From NCBI GenBank assembly GCA_023313575.1, contig JAJTTP010000025.1, forward strand, positions 186,001-250,000: DNA of 64,000 nucleotides. Direction: 5' to 3'. Origin of the DNA: Eutypella sp. D-1. Lineage: Eukaryota; Ascomycota; Sordariomycetes; Xylariales; Diatrypaceae. The translations under genes were made by a program, and so were the position numbers. Of the stretch, positions 11,191 to 23,752 are shown in pieces (the first letter of the stretch is position 1; each line of letters begins with the position of its first letter). Under the pieces are notes generated by a model, which saw only the letters and a list, made by a program, of their open reading frames with translations, searched no databases and had not been told where the DNA came from.

Positions 11191-14154
11191 TCAATGCCAC
11201 GAGGTTTGGCCGAACCCTTCTTCTAGGGTCCGCGCCTCGAGATTCCGGATGAAGTCTTGGTTGCCTCTGCCGCCACCGCCCCTTTGCGCTCTGCTATCCC
11301 TCCTGCCAGCTACCCTTCCCGCCCCGGGGTCCGTCAGTCCCAATCCTCCATCAGCTGGCGGTGGGTAATATGCCGGGCTCGGTTGTAATCGAATCGGCTG
11401 GCTTGGATCAAGATGGCTGGCTACTCGCTGTATAGCCGCCGGAATGCCGTTCTGCTGGTCCATTGTCGAGGCCCGCTGACGGCCAGCCCGAACCGTAGCC
11501 TGCTGGTATAGATTCTGCTGCTGGGGAACACTAGTATAGTTACCGGCCGACATTTGCGCAGGCGCTTGGCTCATGACCATTTGCCCGTACGGGGCCTGCT
11601 GGTTGGCGTAAGGCGGTGGAGCTCCCGCATGGCTGCCTCCCGACGGGTACATGCCGTTGTTGCTATACATCGGAGGTTGTCCGTGGGGCGTCTGGCCGTA
11701 TTGAGACGATAGCCCGTACGCTCCCTGGGCAGCGGCTTGAGCTTGGGCCTGAGCCTGCTGCGCCCTTTGTTTGCTAAGTTCCGCGGCTTGTTGCTGCTGT
11801 TGCGTGCCGGGCGCCGGGGAACGGTTGAGAGAACTGGCCTTCAAGTTCATTGGCGGTACGAAAGGACCTGTGAACTTCTGCTGCGTGATGAAAGGATGCA
11901 GCTTCGCTTGCTGCGGCGACCATCGCTCGAGCGGGTTGATGGTCAACAGTCCTCGTACGAAATCGATAAATGCAATCCGATTGTTCATTTCTAGTTTTTT
12001 TGTTAGCTTTGCCTTGCCCAGCCGAGTTATGCAGGATATTTACCTCGGTCGATTTCGCTCTGCTTCATGTTCTTCCGCGGCATCGGGTACGTCTTGATTA
12101 TCTCCGGCAGGGTGCTGGCTTGGAAGTACTTCTTGCTAGGTTGTTCCTTCGTTCCGCGTTCCCTGGAGTACTGTTCCATACTCTTAAGGTGATAAGTCTT
12201 ACGACCGAACTCGTCCTGTCTCTTCTCGAAAAAGTCGCCGGCCTGCTTGCCGACTTCTATCATCCAATTCGGTGGTGTACCAAGCATCTCGACGATTCTC
12301 GAAACCTGGTTGTACTCCGAAGAGCCAGGGAAGAGCGGCAACCCGAGGAACAGCTCGACTACAATACAGCCGAGTGACCACATGTCGATCGCTGAAGAGT
12401 ACGGGAGGCCCAACAAGACTTCCGGGGATCGGTAGAACCGCGACTGGATGTATGTGTAGACGGTTTGCCGTTCATCGCAAGCCGAGCCAAAGTCGATAAT
12501 TTTGATAATCGGGCTTTCGAGGTTCTTGAGCAAAATGTTCTCGGGTTTCAAGTCGCAATGGATCAGTCTGGCTTTGTTCAGAAGAGCTAGACCATTAAGT
12601 AGCTGCTGAGCGAAGACTCGGACGAGGGTTGTGCTGAGACCGCGGAACTGGTTCTGCTTGATAAGCTCGTAAAGGTTGACGCTTAGTAACTCAAATACCA
12701 GGCAGAGATGCTGTCGATGGATGAACGTATCCTTCAGCCGAAGGAGGTGATGGTCGTCGTTCTTGTCGAGTTTGGTGTTGAGCTGTGCCTTGGTTAGTCA
12801 CAAGCTGTCTCGGTTAACAAGGATTCAATCGTACCAAGTCCAGCACAGAAACCTCCATCATACTCTGGTTGAAGTATGCCGTACGGTTCTTGATGACCTT
12901 CACGGCAACGACCTCTTGGGTTTTCAAGTTTTGACACTTGACGACCTGCCCGAAGGTACCCTGTCCCAGGACATCAAGGATGAGATAGCGGTTTCTTCTT
13001 ATGAAGTTAGTCAAGTGCGCAGGCCACGTTCTGTATGTTCATGCTACTAACTTGTGTCCAGCCTCTTCAGAGCCGAGAATGTCGTTTACGTATAGGATGT
13101 AATCACTATCTTCATTGTCGTAGCCATCATTCTTTGTCCCCTTGCTGGGTTTCGTCAAAACCCGACGAGGGTTGCGCGACGATTCGTATTTGAAATTTGG
13201 ATTACATATCCGGTACGTGGCGGGTAGATGGACGGTGAGAGCTTGCAGAGGCTGTCGTAGCGCGGGTTATGATTAGACAAAGTCCAGCGTCTTCAGCGTT
13301 ATGTTCAGAAGAAGAAAGAAAAAAGGGAAACATACACTTATGAAACCTCCCTCGGGATTTGCACGGCGGAACGGCGGCTGCGGGTTCACTTTGGGCCTGA
13401 GATCTGCCACGTTCACCGTTTTCTTAAACTGGGGTACTGGCCTCTTCTCAGGGTTGGAGTTCGGCAGCTGATACGTTCGTCTCGGCGACTTAGAGTCGCT
13501 GGAGTAAGCACCGTCAAGCGCCGACACGGCTGATGAAGGGTAACCCTCAGCCGTATTCGAGTAAGGGGTGATGGGCGGGAGTTGGGAATTCTGCCGGTAA
13601 TAAGAGGCGGATGGACCATATTCGGATCGGCTGGGAGACTGTCGTTGGCTGTGGGGCGTCGAGAACTGGCCTTGGGGCTGAGATTTGGAACCGTACGGGG
13701 AGGTCGGCGACATCAGCTCCATGGGGGAGTATCGCTGGGCGGCGGCCGAGGGCTCGGAAGGCGAGTGCAAGTTGGAGGACCGACCACCCGACATGTGCGT
13801 CTGGTGCGCCTGGTGGTGCGGGCGCAACGGATACTTGGTTCCACCACTGTAGGGGTCGTGAGCATCTTGCATGGGGACGTCCCCATTTCCATCGCGTATT
13901 TGCGGGGTGGTGATTGGCGAGGTGGCGCTATTTTGGGAAGAATGCGGGTGGGAATTCATGGAATTTTGATATTGATCGTACTTATAATTGACAGGTGGTT
14001 GAGCTTGACTGCCCTGTTGCTGCTGCGGCTGTTGTTGCTGCGGCTGCGGCTGTTGTTGTTGTTGCTGACCGTACTCCCGCGAAGGCGTCATTTGGTTGCC
14101 GTTATACCGCCTGGAACCATTGGCGGGGTCCTGATAGCCCTGCCACTGGTCCAT
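11191..14154 (-). CDS. yak1: Dual-specificity DYRK-family protein kinase Yak1
   Basis: Yak1 kinases restrain growth downstream of TOR/PKA and promote stress responses. Five exons (14154-13336, 13251-13052, 12994-12835, 12782-12044, 11990-11191) join to 905 residues. Residues 1-340 are Gln/Ser/Pro-rich and disordered. The kinase domain starts around residue 342 (YLILDVLGQGTFGQVVKC) with Lys in VAVKVIKN. The catalytic loop is HCDLKPENIL (D470), the metal-binding DFG is at D490, and the DYRK activation-loop YTY (Y502, Y504) in VYTYIQSRFYRSPEV becomes autophosphorylated in the family. The C-terminal 250 residues are again Gln/Ala/Pro-rich. The third exon has tandem acceptors (AAGAAG) that could add one residue. 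A long non-coding region lies upstream of the start. Confidence 0.95.
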
Positions 14155-14424
14155 GGCCGGCGACGATGACGATGATGATGACGATGACGATGTCGATGAC
14201 GGGGTCGGAGACGGAGACTGGAACGGAGACGGAGACGAAGGGGAAAAAATGAATGATACAACAGGAAGAAGGTTGGAATTGCTGCAAAAGAGAATGGAGG
14301 GAGTAAAAGCCGGCGTGAAGATTACGAGAATGCGAAAGTATTTCCTACATACATATGTAAGGGTGTGTTGTGTGTAGGTGTATGATGAGCAAATGTAGGG
14401 ACAAGGGTGAGAATTGATATGAAC

Positions 14425-14464
14425 GTCGTCAGGTATTGCCGTCAGGTATTGTCGTCAGGTATTG
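14425..14464. repeat. Three tandem 13-base units
   Basis: Three consecutive copies of a GTCAGGTATTG-containing 13-mer, differing only at the first bases of each unit. Confidence 0.85.
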
Positions 14465-15308
14465 AGTCAGAGGTTATTAGGAATGCTGCTCGAACTTCTC
14501 TGATGTAGACGGAGGTTGTATTGTATGGAGTGAGTAGGTAAGTAGAGAAGACGATCTCAAAAAAAAAAAAAAGGTAAACAGGACCACCACGGGTATCAGG
14601 CAGTCAGGGTAGGTTAAGTGGAGGAGAGGATGGGGAAAAAGGTCCTGGAGTCCTTCCCCAGCCGCTGTGGATGGTACTGGTACTGACTGCCAATTGCCTA
14701 CTGCTATTATAATGGCGCTGTTACCACTTTGGCAGTTTAGGTAAGTTTGACGGTTTCAAGGTTAAGGAAGTTTGGGCTGAAAACGATATGAGCGGCGCTA
14801 CACCACACCCCAGTCGGGTCCCAAAATAGGTCCCAGTCAAGTTAACCAGATAACGCGCGCATTACCTCTGGCTGGGTGTTAAGTGCCCTAGGTAAGTAGG
14901 TATTAGAAGGGATCAGGATGAAATGATCTCTCTCTCTCTCTTTTTTGGTCACGGGGAGCCCGGGATGCTGGGAGCAAATTAACAAATTTGGGCTGAGAAT
15001 CGCTGGCGGTCCTGTCCTTAGTTCTTTTTGTCGCCTTTCGCCTTTTGCCCTCCCGTACTGACTGCCGAGGAAAGAAGGAAGAGACGGGTGGGTATCTTTA
15101 ACAGGAGAAGGAGAGTTCCGCTCTCTCTCTTTCTCTCTCCCCGTCACAGGACCAAAGGAGATCGGGGACAAGAGAGATTAGACAGTACGTAGGTAAGAAG
15201 AAGAATAAGAAAAAGAAAGAAGTGGAAAAAGAATGTATAAGGTACGAATTGACTACCAGAAATGGATTTAACGAGGTAGTATAGTTAGGCCGAATACCGA
15301 AATAGGTA

Positions 15309-15333
15309 GTAGGCTGGCTGGCTGGCTGGCTGG
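15309..15333. repeat. (CTGG)n microsatellite
   Basis: About five to six tandem GCTG/CTGG units, read directly. Confidence 0.85.
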
Positions 15334-17592
15334 TAGTAGGCAGTAGGCTCGTAAGGTTATGAATGGAAGTAATCCATGGATGATGACTGATGACTGTATG
15401 ACAAACACCAGATACGCAGATAGCATATATGATTGTAGTGGGGAGATGGAGATAAAAGGAACTTTTTAGAGGGGACAACGACAACAAGGGCAGCACGGAC
15501 CCCCAAAGACTTTTATGATGTGTACAGGTCAGGTCGATATAATAGATAAGAGGGGACGACAATAAAGTTGCTAGGAATAGAAATGATGGAGTCGGCAATC
15601 TAAGGTCGAGGTCCATCCATATGTGTTCTTCGTCTCTTCTTTTTTCGTTTGTTCGTGTAATATGACGAAGAACAAGAAGCACCGGAACGTAAAAAATGAA
15701 AAAAAGTAAAATACGATCGGGTACGAATATTTGAAACCAATTCGTTACTCCCGTGATCAAGTGCGGCGGCGGCTTGTTCTGGCTAACCAGTGTTAGAGCT
15801 GTCTGAGGTGCTGCAGAAAAAGAGATACATAGTAGAGATGTCAGACGCAGAAAAAAAAAAGATACGGTATATAAGAATATCTCAACGAATAATTAAGGTT
15901 TATGCACCTGACGAAAAGTAGCAGGTTACCTAAATACATACATTTCATGTTGTTATATGCCTATTAAGCTTTGAGGCGGTTGGCTGACTGCTGACAGGTG
16001 CCTCAATTGCCTCAAGTGGGGTGGGGGGGGGATTCAAGGGTTGCGCTTGCTACTCTTAAATGCCCATTCTAGTTAATGTGCAAATGGATGTCACGGGTGA
16101 TATTAAAAGTAATTCCCGTCTGATTCTCCTCGTTTTGGCCAGACAACTTGGAACTTTGATTATAAGGAAATTGTGGCGCTACCAAGCCAGGCTCTAAGTT
16201 TACTTACTTCAATCCCTAAATTTGACAAATCGAGTAGGTTGCTTGCTGCCCAGGTGTCCGGGGGGGGGATCATCAAACTCGGGAAGGGTGATATCACTAC
16301 GTCAGAGTTCTGCATTCGGCGATCTCGAATGGTACTTACCGACCCCAGAGTCAGCTACACGTGCAACTTGAAGAAAGATAAAACAGAAAAAAGTATTGAA
16401 AGATTCAAAGCTGGAACTTTGAAAGGCTGAAAGTGAAAGATATCTGGAAGTATCTAGCCTGCTTAGGTATCCGGAGGGGTACTTTTACTTCCAACTACCT
16501 ATGTAGGTACCTACTGAGTTAGGTATCACCACTAATTTTTTGATATCGGTACTTGTGGAGACTCGAATTGTCATCACGTACCTAATCCATGGATGGGCTT
16601 CCAGGCAATCTTGAAAGGCTGTTCCGGCTTTGCCATCACAATGCCCAAACTTGAATTACAACGCCCCAAAAAAGCCCGGATATCCGATCTTAGTCAGGAT
16701 CCCTTAATTTACTCTCTTTCAATTGTAAGGGATAATAGATCCTTCGATTACACCGTCTCGGTAGGCTACGAGGTAACTTAAGAGTTGGCAGCTAAGCTGG
16801 GTCAGGCAGGTGTCGGGCACCTTTCATCTTCATGTGGCAAGAACAGCCGGAATATGGTAAAACAACAATAACGGTACCGTACTCCGTACTTACCTACCAA
16901 GAAGATATGTAGGCTGCTAGGCTTGTCGTAAATTACGGCATTCATCCCATAGATCCTTCAAGCGTTTCAAACGGGCCTGCCGTAAAGAACTTTGCCTCTC
17001 CTTCCTCCTCCCGTCTCCTACCTAGCGACGCATTATGTCTTATTTTGTCCGCCAGACCGTCTGGGCCTAGGTAGGTAGAGTAGGAGGACGGAAGGGACGA
17101 CTCGATTCGATTCGATTGAATTGATGAATGGGGAATCAAACTACTGACTTGCCAGCTCATCATCCACACTACCTGCCTACGAGGGCACAAGAAGAAGAAA
17201 AAAAGGGGGCCTCCCCCTTCTTCGAGATTAGATTGGCTGACATCGCCAATCACCAATCGCATCTCAACGTGATGATGCCAGCCAACGGGAAGGCGGAAAA
17301 GGGGGGGGAGGGAGGGACACACCATACAATACACAGACGACGATCACCAAAACCTACCCTTCGCGGGTCAATTGAAGTTGTAGTAGTCTAACTCGAAAAG
17401 ACGTTGTTGAGATCCTTGCATTGCTTGCTAACCTCCCCCTTCCCCGAAAAAACTGAGTCAGCAGGATCTACTAAATAAAATGTTTGGTCAAGTCACATGT
17501 GATTTGTGTGACCCGGCGTCACAACTAACTTCCCGAGGACCAGATATAAGGTAGATGAGAACTACGATCTGTATGATTCCATTCTGTGCATA

Positions 17593-17600
17593 TACACACT

Positions 17601-17631
<31 letters not shown>

Positions 17632-17632
17632 T
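17593..17632. repeat. (CA)n(TA)n compound microsatellite
   Basis: A run of CA dinucleotides passes directly into TA dinucleotides. A very similar compound tract recurs at 19276-19306. Confidence 0.9.
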
Positions 17633-20600
17633 ACCAGCGTATTACAAATACTAACCTGAGAAAGCACTCGCCGTCGCTGTGTCTACCTTTACCTGCGATT
17701 TGAGACGAGACGCTCTCTTACCAGCGGGCCTATTGTGGCAGCTCCCTCCTCCCGACCCACTCCAAATACTATCCGATCCATATATTATCCGCTTAGCCCA
17801 GCTTTTAAGAAGATCTAGAACGGACAACAACAACATATATATGTAGCGAGAAGCGAACTTCAACGCGCTTCTATAGTGACTGTTGGCTGTTCCATACCTA
17901 GGTAGGCAGTTCCTCGTCGTTGACCACTCGCAAGAACAGGCTATCAAACCTGAGACCGTTGGGCACGAAGAGATATCTCCGTTTAGGTATTTATGTACAT
18001 ACATACATGTAGTTAGCGCTCCATGGATTGGAGGCCCAATCCCCGGGCCAATCCACGATCCCAATGACGCCAATCTGTATGTACGTATAGCGGGTTTTGC
18101 CCCACGGCCCGGGTGGGCTGGTCCCATCAATCCATCCGACCCAACCACTCACCCACTCACTCACTCGCACGACCGGGGTTGGTGCGTCGTCGCCTTGTCC
18201 GTTTAACGTGGGGAGTTACTACTATGTAAGCACCGAGATGCTATGTAGGCAGGCAGAGAAAGAAAGGAAGATAGATAGATAGATCTATACTGCCGAACGG
18301 AAATTCCGTGCAACTAAACCAAATATCAAAGAAAATCTTCTTGCTTGCTTGCCTGTCTGTCTGACTGGCTGGTCGGTTAGATGGAACAGGTACCCGATCC
18401 GATTCGATTCGATACCGTGAGGTGGACAGTAAAATGTAGACAAACACACACGTCCACGGATATCATAGGGGGGGGGGATATGGTAGAGGTAGCTGACGAC
18501 GAAAAGACGAATATAAAATAGAGAGCGAACCAAGAGAGATATTTGAACACGTAACTAGAACCCGAGGGAGCAGAGCAATGGCCATAAGCGAAGCTGCGGT
18601 CCCCTCTACCTATCCTTAAGTATCTAGCTTATAGAGTAAAGACTAAATGTGCTAGCTAGCCAGCCTTACCAAAGATCTAACTATGTGTGTATCTATCGAT
18701 GCAATCAGCGGCGTAGGCCATAAGAGTCGCGCGCAGTTGGAAGCGGTGGTTACCCCCAAAAGACAGTACCTAATAAAGGAGTAGATCGAAATAGCCATGA
18801 TACACACGTCCACATCGCGGGAGCCGAACTGATCTCCCTCCCCCTTTCCCTGGGTGTTATACAAGGGCTTGAGGTGAAAGAGCGAAACAAACCGCAGCCC
18901 AAGAAAGGGGGAAGTCATCTATTCATTCATTTATTTATTCACTCGTTCACGATCCCCATCTCCCAAGCCCTCCCCCCTACAATGCCAGGCAAATCTACGC
19001 ATGACGTAGGGTATGTAATTTGCTGCTAGGCCTGGGTCGCGAACACATCACACACATAGGGACATAGACACGGAGTTCTCCTCACCTCACCTCACTGGAT
19101 AAGTAAGACTACAACGTGCAACGTAACGCGACGTGACGCGATGTACCTACCTACCGCAGCGAAGCCTGCCCGGGAGAAGAAGGAAGGCGTGGCGTAGGTA
19201 GCAGGTCAGCATCGGCATTTGCGAAGGCGTGCGTTCGCCCCCGAGTTTGGGGATGTTGGGCCAAGTACACGCACATAGACACACACACACACACACATAT
19301 ATATACGCTCAGAGAAGTGAAGCTAGATAGTTCCGTCCCGTCCATACACACTATCCTGTCCTATCCTATTCTATCCCCCATCCCCCGCCACAAGCAAGCT
19401 CGCCAAGCCCTCTCCTCTCTCTCTGCTCTTCACGAAACAGAAACAACAACAACACAGTCCGGTCCACTCAGCAAGAAACTCAAGGACGGGACAGGACAGG
19501 GAGGGGCACGGCACGGCACGGCACGATCCGCGATGCGATAATAACGACATAAATCTCTTGTTCAGTCAGCCAGCCCAGCCCCAGCCCAGTTGATCCAATC
19601 CATCTTACCTTACCCTTCCCTACTCCCGTTCTTCCTCTTCCGGAAACACGACGATCCGACTCCCAGGTCCGGCATCTATCGCCCCTCTCCGCAGCAGAAG
19701 GGCGTCGAGCACTGCACCGCACCTCCGCACATCGGGCGTCTAGCCCCCTTTACTTTACTTCACTTCACTTCACCTGCCTTCAATACGTGCCGGGAGAAGA
19801 AGAAAGAAACCCGCTTCCCGGCCGGTCGGTTAGTTGGTTCGTTGGTTGGCCTGTTGATCTAAGGGGCGGTGGTGAGGTGGGCAGAGGACGACTGGGGAGG
19901 TAATAAATAGCCCAGGCCAAACCAAACCGAACCTAACCTAACCAAACTACACGTATACGTACACGACAACATAACATAAGAACAATCAAAAATTCCTACG
20001 CAAAAAAACAAAAACAACAAAAGAAAAACAGCAAATTCTAGAACGAGTTTTTATCCAGGGAAAGCCAGAGCCAGGATCAGAATCAGGAGGGAGCCCGGGC
20101 AGCAGTAGTAGTAGCAGCAGCAGCAGGTAGGTTGTTGGCGTCTACAGAAAAAAAAAAACCTCACCTTTCTTTCTTTCTTTCGAATAAACCCTGCCTCACC
20201 TCCTCCGCCCACCCCTATGACCCCTTACCCTACCCCGTCCCCTTCATGAAGCATGGCAAAGCCTGTCTGCTGGGTGGGTTGGTGGGCATCGTTTCTCGTA
20301 GGTCTACTTCTCCCCTTTCCCCTCCCCCGCCCGCGTATAGACAGACAAGAGAGCAAACAAACAAGCAAAAGGCAAGGCAGGACAGGGCAGGGAAAAACCA
20401 GGCCGGGCAGCTGGAGAGGGGGGGGCCGATAAAACAGCGTCCCAACGCATATTCGCTTGCTTACCTAACCGAACCTAAGCGCTCGCTTGCCTATATCTTC
20501 TTTCATTTCTTTTTTGTTTTCGCCTCTCTGTGCTTCATACACCCTACGTCCATCCATCCATCCATTCGTTCCCCGGGCGTACGGTTCGGTTCCTCTCTCG

Positions 20601-20876
20601 TGGTCGCCGCGCCCGGGGGGGAGGGGAGGGGGGAGTGAGGTGAGTTCATATAGATAACTCTTCGAAAAAATCGACTTTTATCTGCCTCTGCCTGCCTGCC
20701 TGGGGATGCCTACCCGTATCTCTCCCCGTCTCTGTCTTGCCTAGCCAGCCTAGTCGGGCTTTCGCTTCTTCGGCGGGGTTTTCCCACCAACACACACGCA
20801 CGCACGCACGCACATACACATACACACAAAACGCATACACGTCATATAAAAAAGTAGAGAAATTGGGCAAGAAAAA

Positions 20877-20991
20877 GGGGGGGGGGGGCGGCCAGCGCTT
20901 GTGTTAGGATGGGAGGAGGGAGGGGAGCGGGGGGGAGAGGGAAAAAAGCCTGGTGGTACCTCCGCCCTCCCCCCCCCCCCCCCCCCCCCCC
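20877..20991. repeat. Poly-G tract, G-rich block and poly-C tract
   Basis: A run of about 12 G (20877-20888) is followed by a G-rich block (about 20909-20940) and then a run of about 23 C (20969-20991). The two homopolymers are complementary and could fold back. The G-rich block has at least four runs of three or more G. Confidence 0.85.
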
Positions 20992-21958
20992 AACTCCCTT
21001 CGACCGAACCCCCTCCCTTCCCCTAGCTCAACTCAGCATCAGCGTCAAGAAGACAGATGTTTTGAAGAGGAAAGCAATACAAAATCAAAATCAGGGTTTA
21101 GAGGAAGCAAAGAAAAAAAAAAGGAATTTTAAGTTAAAACAGGGATGTTAAAACAGAATATTGTTGGATAGGAGAAACAAAAAACGCCTTGACAAGTCGT
21201 CAATTCATACAGAGATTTTAGAAGAAACAAAAGGAACGGCCTTCTTCTCCTCGTCGGAGACACATGAGGGCGTACCGCATGGAACAGTGAAACGTCGGAC
21301 AATCATGATGTATAAAATACAAGCCGTGGCAAGCAAAGTTAGTAAGTAGTGGTAGGCAGCAGAGCAGTGAGGCAAAAGGAGAACTAGGGGGGAGGCGTGG
21401 ATCGAGTAGAAGCAGCAGCATTGGAGAAAGTACTAAGCGGAGGGAGGGAGGGAGAAAAAAAACTTCAAAAACGGGATTCGCCTGCAGCTGTTTTGGGTTA
21501 GAGAACTTAGGTAGAGAACAAGTAGAATAAAATAGAACGGCAAGTGAGAAGAAGCGCTCAGGATATCAATCACATTTTTGAGCCAACATGGAGAGAGTAA
21601 GAAGAAGAAAAAAAACCCGCAACGAGAGGAATGAGAGAAGACGGAGAGAGAGAACACATAAAGCTGCGCCCCCACCCCCTCAACAACAAAGACACCGACA
21701 TGACGAAAACCTTGAGAGATACATCGAGCTCATCATCAAATCTTTTTTTCCCTAGTAAAACGCTTCCATATCGACCTGTGAGGATTTGAAAAAAACTACG
21801 ACCATTCGGTCTGCTGCGCGCGCACGCTCGAGGATGTCGTGTGGGCTACGGTCCATGATCCCGACTTTCGTTCCTTTGCGCCCGATAAACTTCATCCGAT
21901 TCGAATGTGAAGACACGAGTGCGATTTCGCGACCGAACGACAGGTGAACTGTCTATAG

Positions 21959-23752
21959 CTAACCTTGATAACCTGGGTACCCATTGAAGTTTTGGTTAGG
22001 GGGAGGTTGACTCCAAGGTTGATTGGGAGGCTGCTGACCACGTCCATAGCCACCGGCACTAGGAGGCCCGTTATATCCCATCGGCTGCGCCGCATAACCG
22101 GCCGGCGACTGGGCCGGGGGGCCTCCGTAACCCTGCTGCTGCCCCCCGTACTGACCTATCGCGGAGTTAGCGTGCTACTAAACATTTCCAAGGGAGGCCG
22201 AAACTGAACATACCACCATACTGAGGAAAGTAAGTTGAGGGGGTACCCGGATAGCCGGAGGGGGGCTGGGCGCTCTGCGGACTGAAGGCTTGCTGCGAGG
22301 GATCGAAACCCGCGCTGTGAGCGGTGTTGGGGGTCGCCTTGTCCTTGCCCCACTATATAAAAAATATCAGCATAGCGTCTGGCAGGAGATATATTAGGCC
22401 AGGCTTACGCTGCACTTCAGGGGTCGTCCGTTAACATTATAGCCATTCAGCTGGCAAATGGACATCGCGGCGTTCTCGTGGTTGTCCATCTTAATGAATG
22501 CGAAGCCACGGTCTGCCTGGAACCGGGATTCTACGACGTAGCCGAAGTTCTGGAAGAGAGGAACGAGATCCTGTGCTGTGGTGTAAGGGGTTAAGTTGCC
22601 AACATAACAAGTGGTCTGCCACTGTGGCGTCTGGTTTACGATCATATCGAAACTCTGAATGCCATGAGTCGGGAAATGGTGATGGCCGTAGGGTGTGGTA
22701 GGCGTCATGCCCATAGCCTGCATCGCCTGTTGCTGGGCAATCGAAGGTTGTCCCTTCTGGTTTGCCCAGTTGCACCGAATGGCACGAGAACCTAGCCATT
22801 CCCCATCCATGGAACTCAAAGCTTTCTCGGCATCAGCTCGGTCTCGGAAAGCCACAAAGCCGTAACCACGAGAACGACCAGTCTTCATATCCCACATGAC
22901 GCGGGCCTCCGAAATGGTCCCGAAGGCAGAGAAAGCCTGCAGGAGTACCTCATCATTCACCTCATTGGAAAGATCACCAACGAAGATATGGAAGTGGCTG
23001 GAGGTATCTTCCTTGTTGGACGTGTTGGACTGGTACGCCCAGTTGACCCGGATCTCCTAGAAGGAGGTAAGCAGCTATCAGTAGACCAAAAAGTGCAGAA
23101 TGTTGGGGGTGATCTTACGGATTGATGGACGCGCCGACCGTTAAGCGTCGACATAGCGCGTTCCGCCGCACCAGGGTCATCGTATTCGACAAAGCCGTAG
23201 TTGTAGCCCTTGGCCTGAGTGTGCGACCGACCTTTAATTAGCTGGAATTGTCCATTGTGGGCAAGGGATTTCGGGTATATCTAGCAAGATGGGAGGAAGC
23301 AGAGGTCGTATGTAGACGGTGAGGATGGGAGAAGGAACCTTCGGTAGAAGGTGAAAGATGGCAGATGGTAGATAGTTGGGAGGAGCAAGGGGACGTACAT
23401 TCTTGTCAGGAATAATCTTGACGTTCTGGACATGGCCGGTGGTCTCGAAGATCTGGCGCAAAACATCCTCCGTCACCCTAGGGTCAAGTCCACCGACGTA
23501 AAGCGCCCGCTTGTTAGGCTCAGGCGCAGATCGACGCGCGAAGGGACCACCGCTAGTGGGCGACATGACACCCTTGTCGGGGGATGTAATAGCAGTCGGA
23601 ATGGGGTTCGTGTTCGGAGGGATATGAAGCGGAGGCGGAGGCATGTGGGTAGGATTTCCCTGGCCGTTCTGGCTCGGATCAAAGCCGGGGGCGCCGACAT
23701 TTGGCTGCGGGGGAGGCAACTGGTTGCCTGAAGGGTTGTTGTTGTCGGCCAT
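21959..23752 (-). CDS. pub1: Pub1/TIA-1-type poly(A)/U-rich RNA-binding protein with three RRMs
   Basis: Pub1/TIA-1 proteins bind U-rich and poly(A)-tailed mRNA, affect stability and translation, and join stress granules. Five exons (23752-23399, 23241-23119, 23056-22409, 22352-22214, 22155-21959) join to 486 residues. RRM1 has RNP2 ALYVGGL at residues 83-89 and RNP1 KGYNYGFVEY. RRM2 has HIFVGDL (182-188) and RGYGFVAF (about 223-230). RRM3 has TCYVGNL (308-314) and RGFAFIKM (342-349). The conserved NWANQKGQP follows RRM2. The C-terminus is Gln/Gly/Pro/Tyr-rich and prion-like, ending in GYPGYQG. The second exon has two in-frame acceptors 27 nt apart (exon start 23241 or 23214), so the true length may be 477. 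The long CT-rich leader upstream (23753 onward) has no competing gene. Confidence 0.93.

Larger units (their letters stand above)
14155..21958. other. 7.8-kb non-coding stretch upstream of YAK1 and downstream of PUB1
   Basis: No gene is recognised on either strand. The stretch begins with a (GACGAT)n tract next to the YAK1 start (14160-14235), probably its 5' leader. It continues with three 13-base units (14425-14464), (CTGG)n, (CA)n/(TA)n tracts (17593-17632, 19276-19306), many TACCTAGGTA-type motifs, and a G12...C23 region (20877-20991). A 220-codon open frame on the minus strand at 15098-15760 is Leu/Ser/Thr/Phe-rich with no family resemblance and was not called. Confidence 0.55.

Noticed and set aside
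15098..15760. 220-codon open frame on the minus strand upstream of YAK1
   Set aside because: Composition is Leu/Ser/Thr/Phe-rich from pyrimidine-rich DNA, with stretches such as FFFLFFFL and no domain, and it overlaps simple repeats. More likely leader or spacer.
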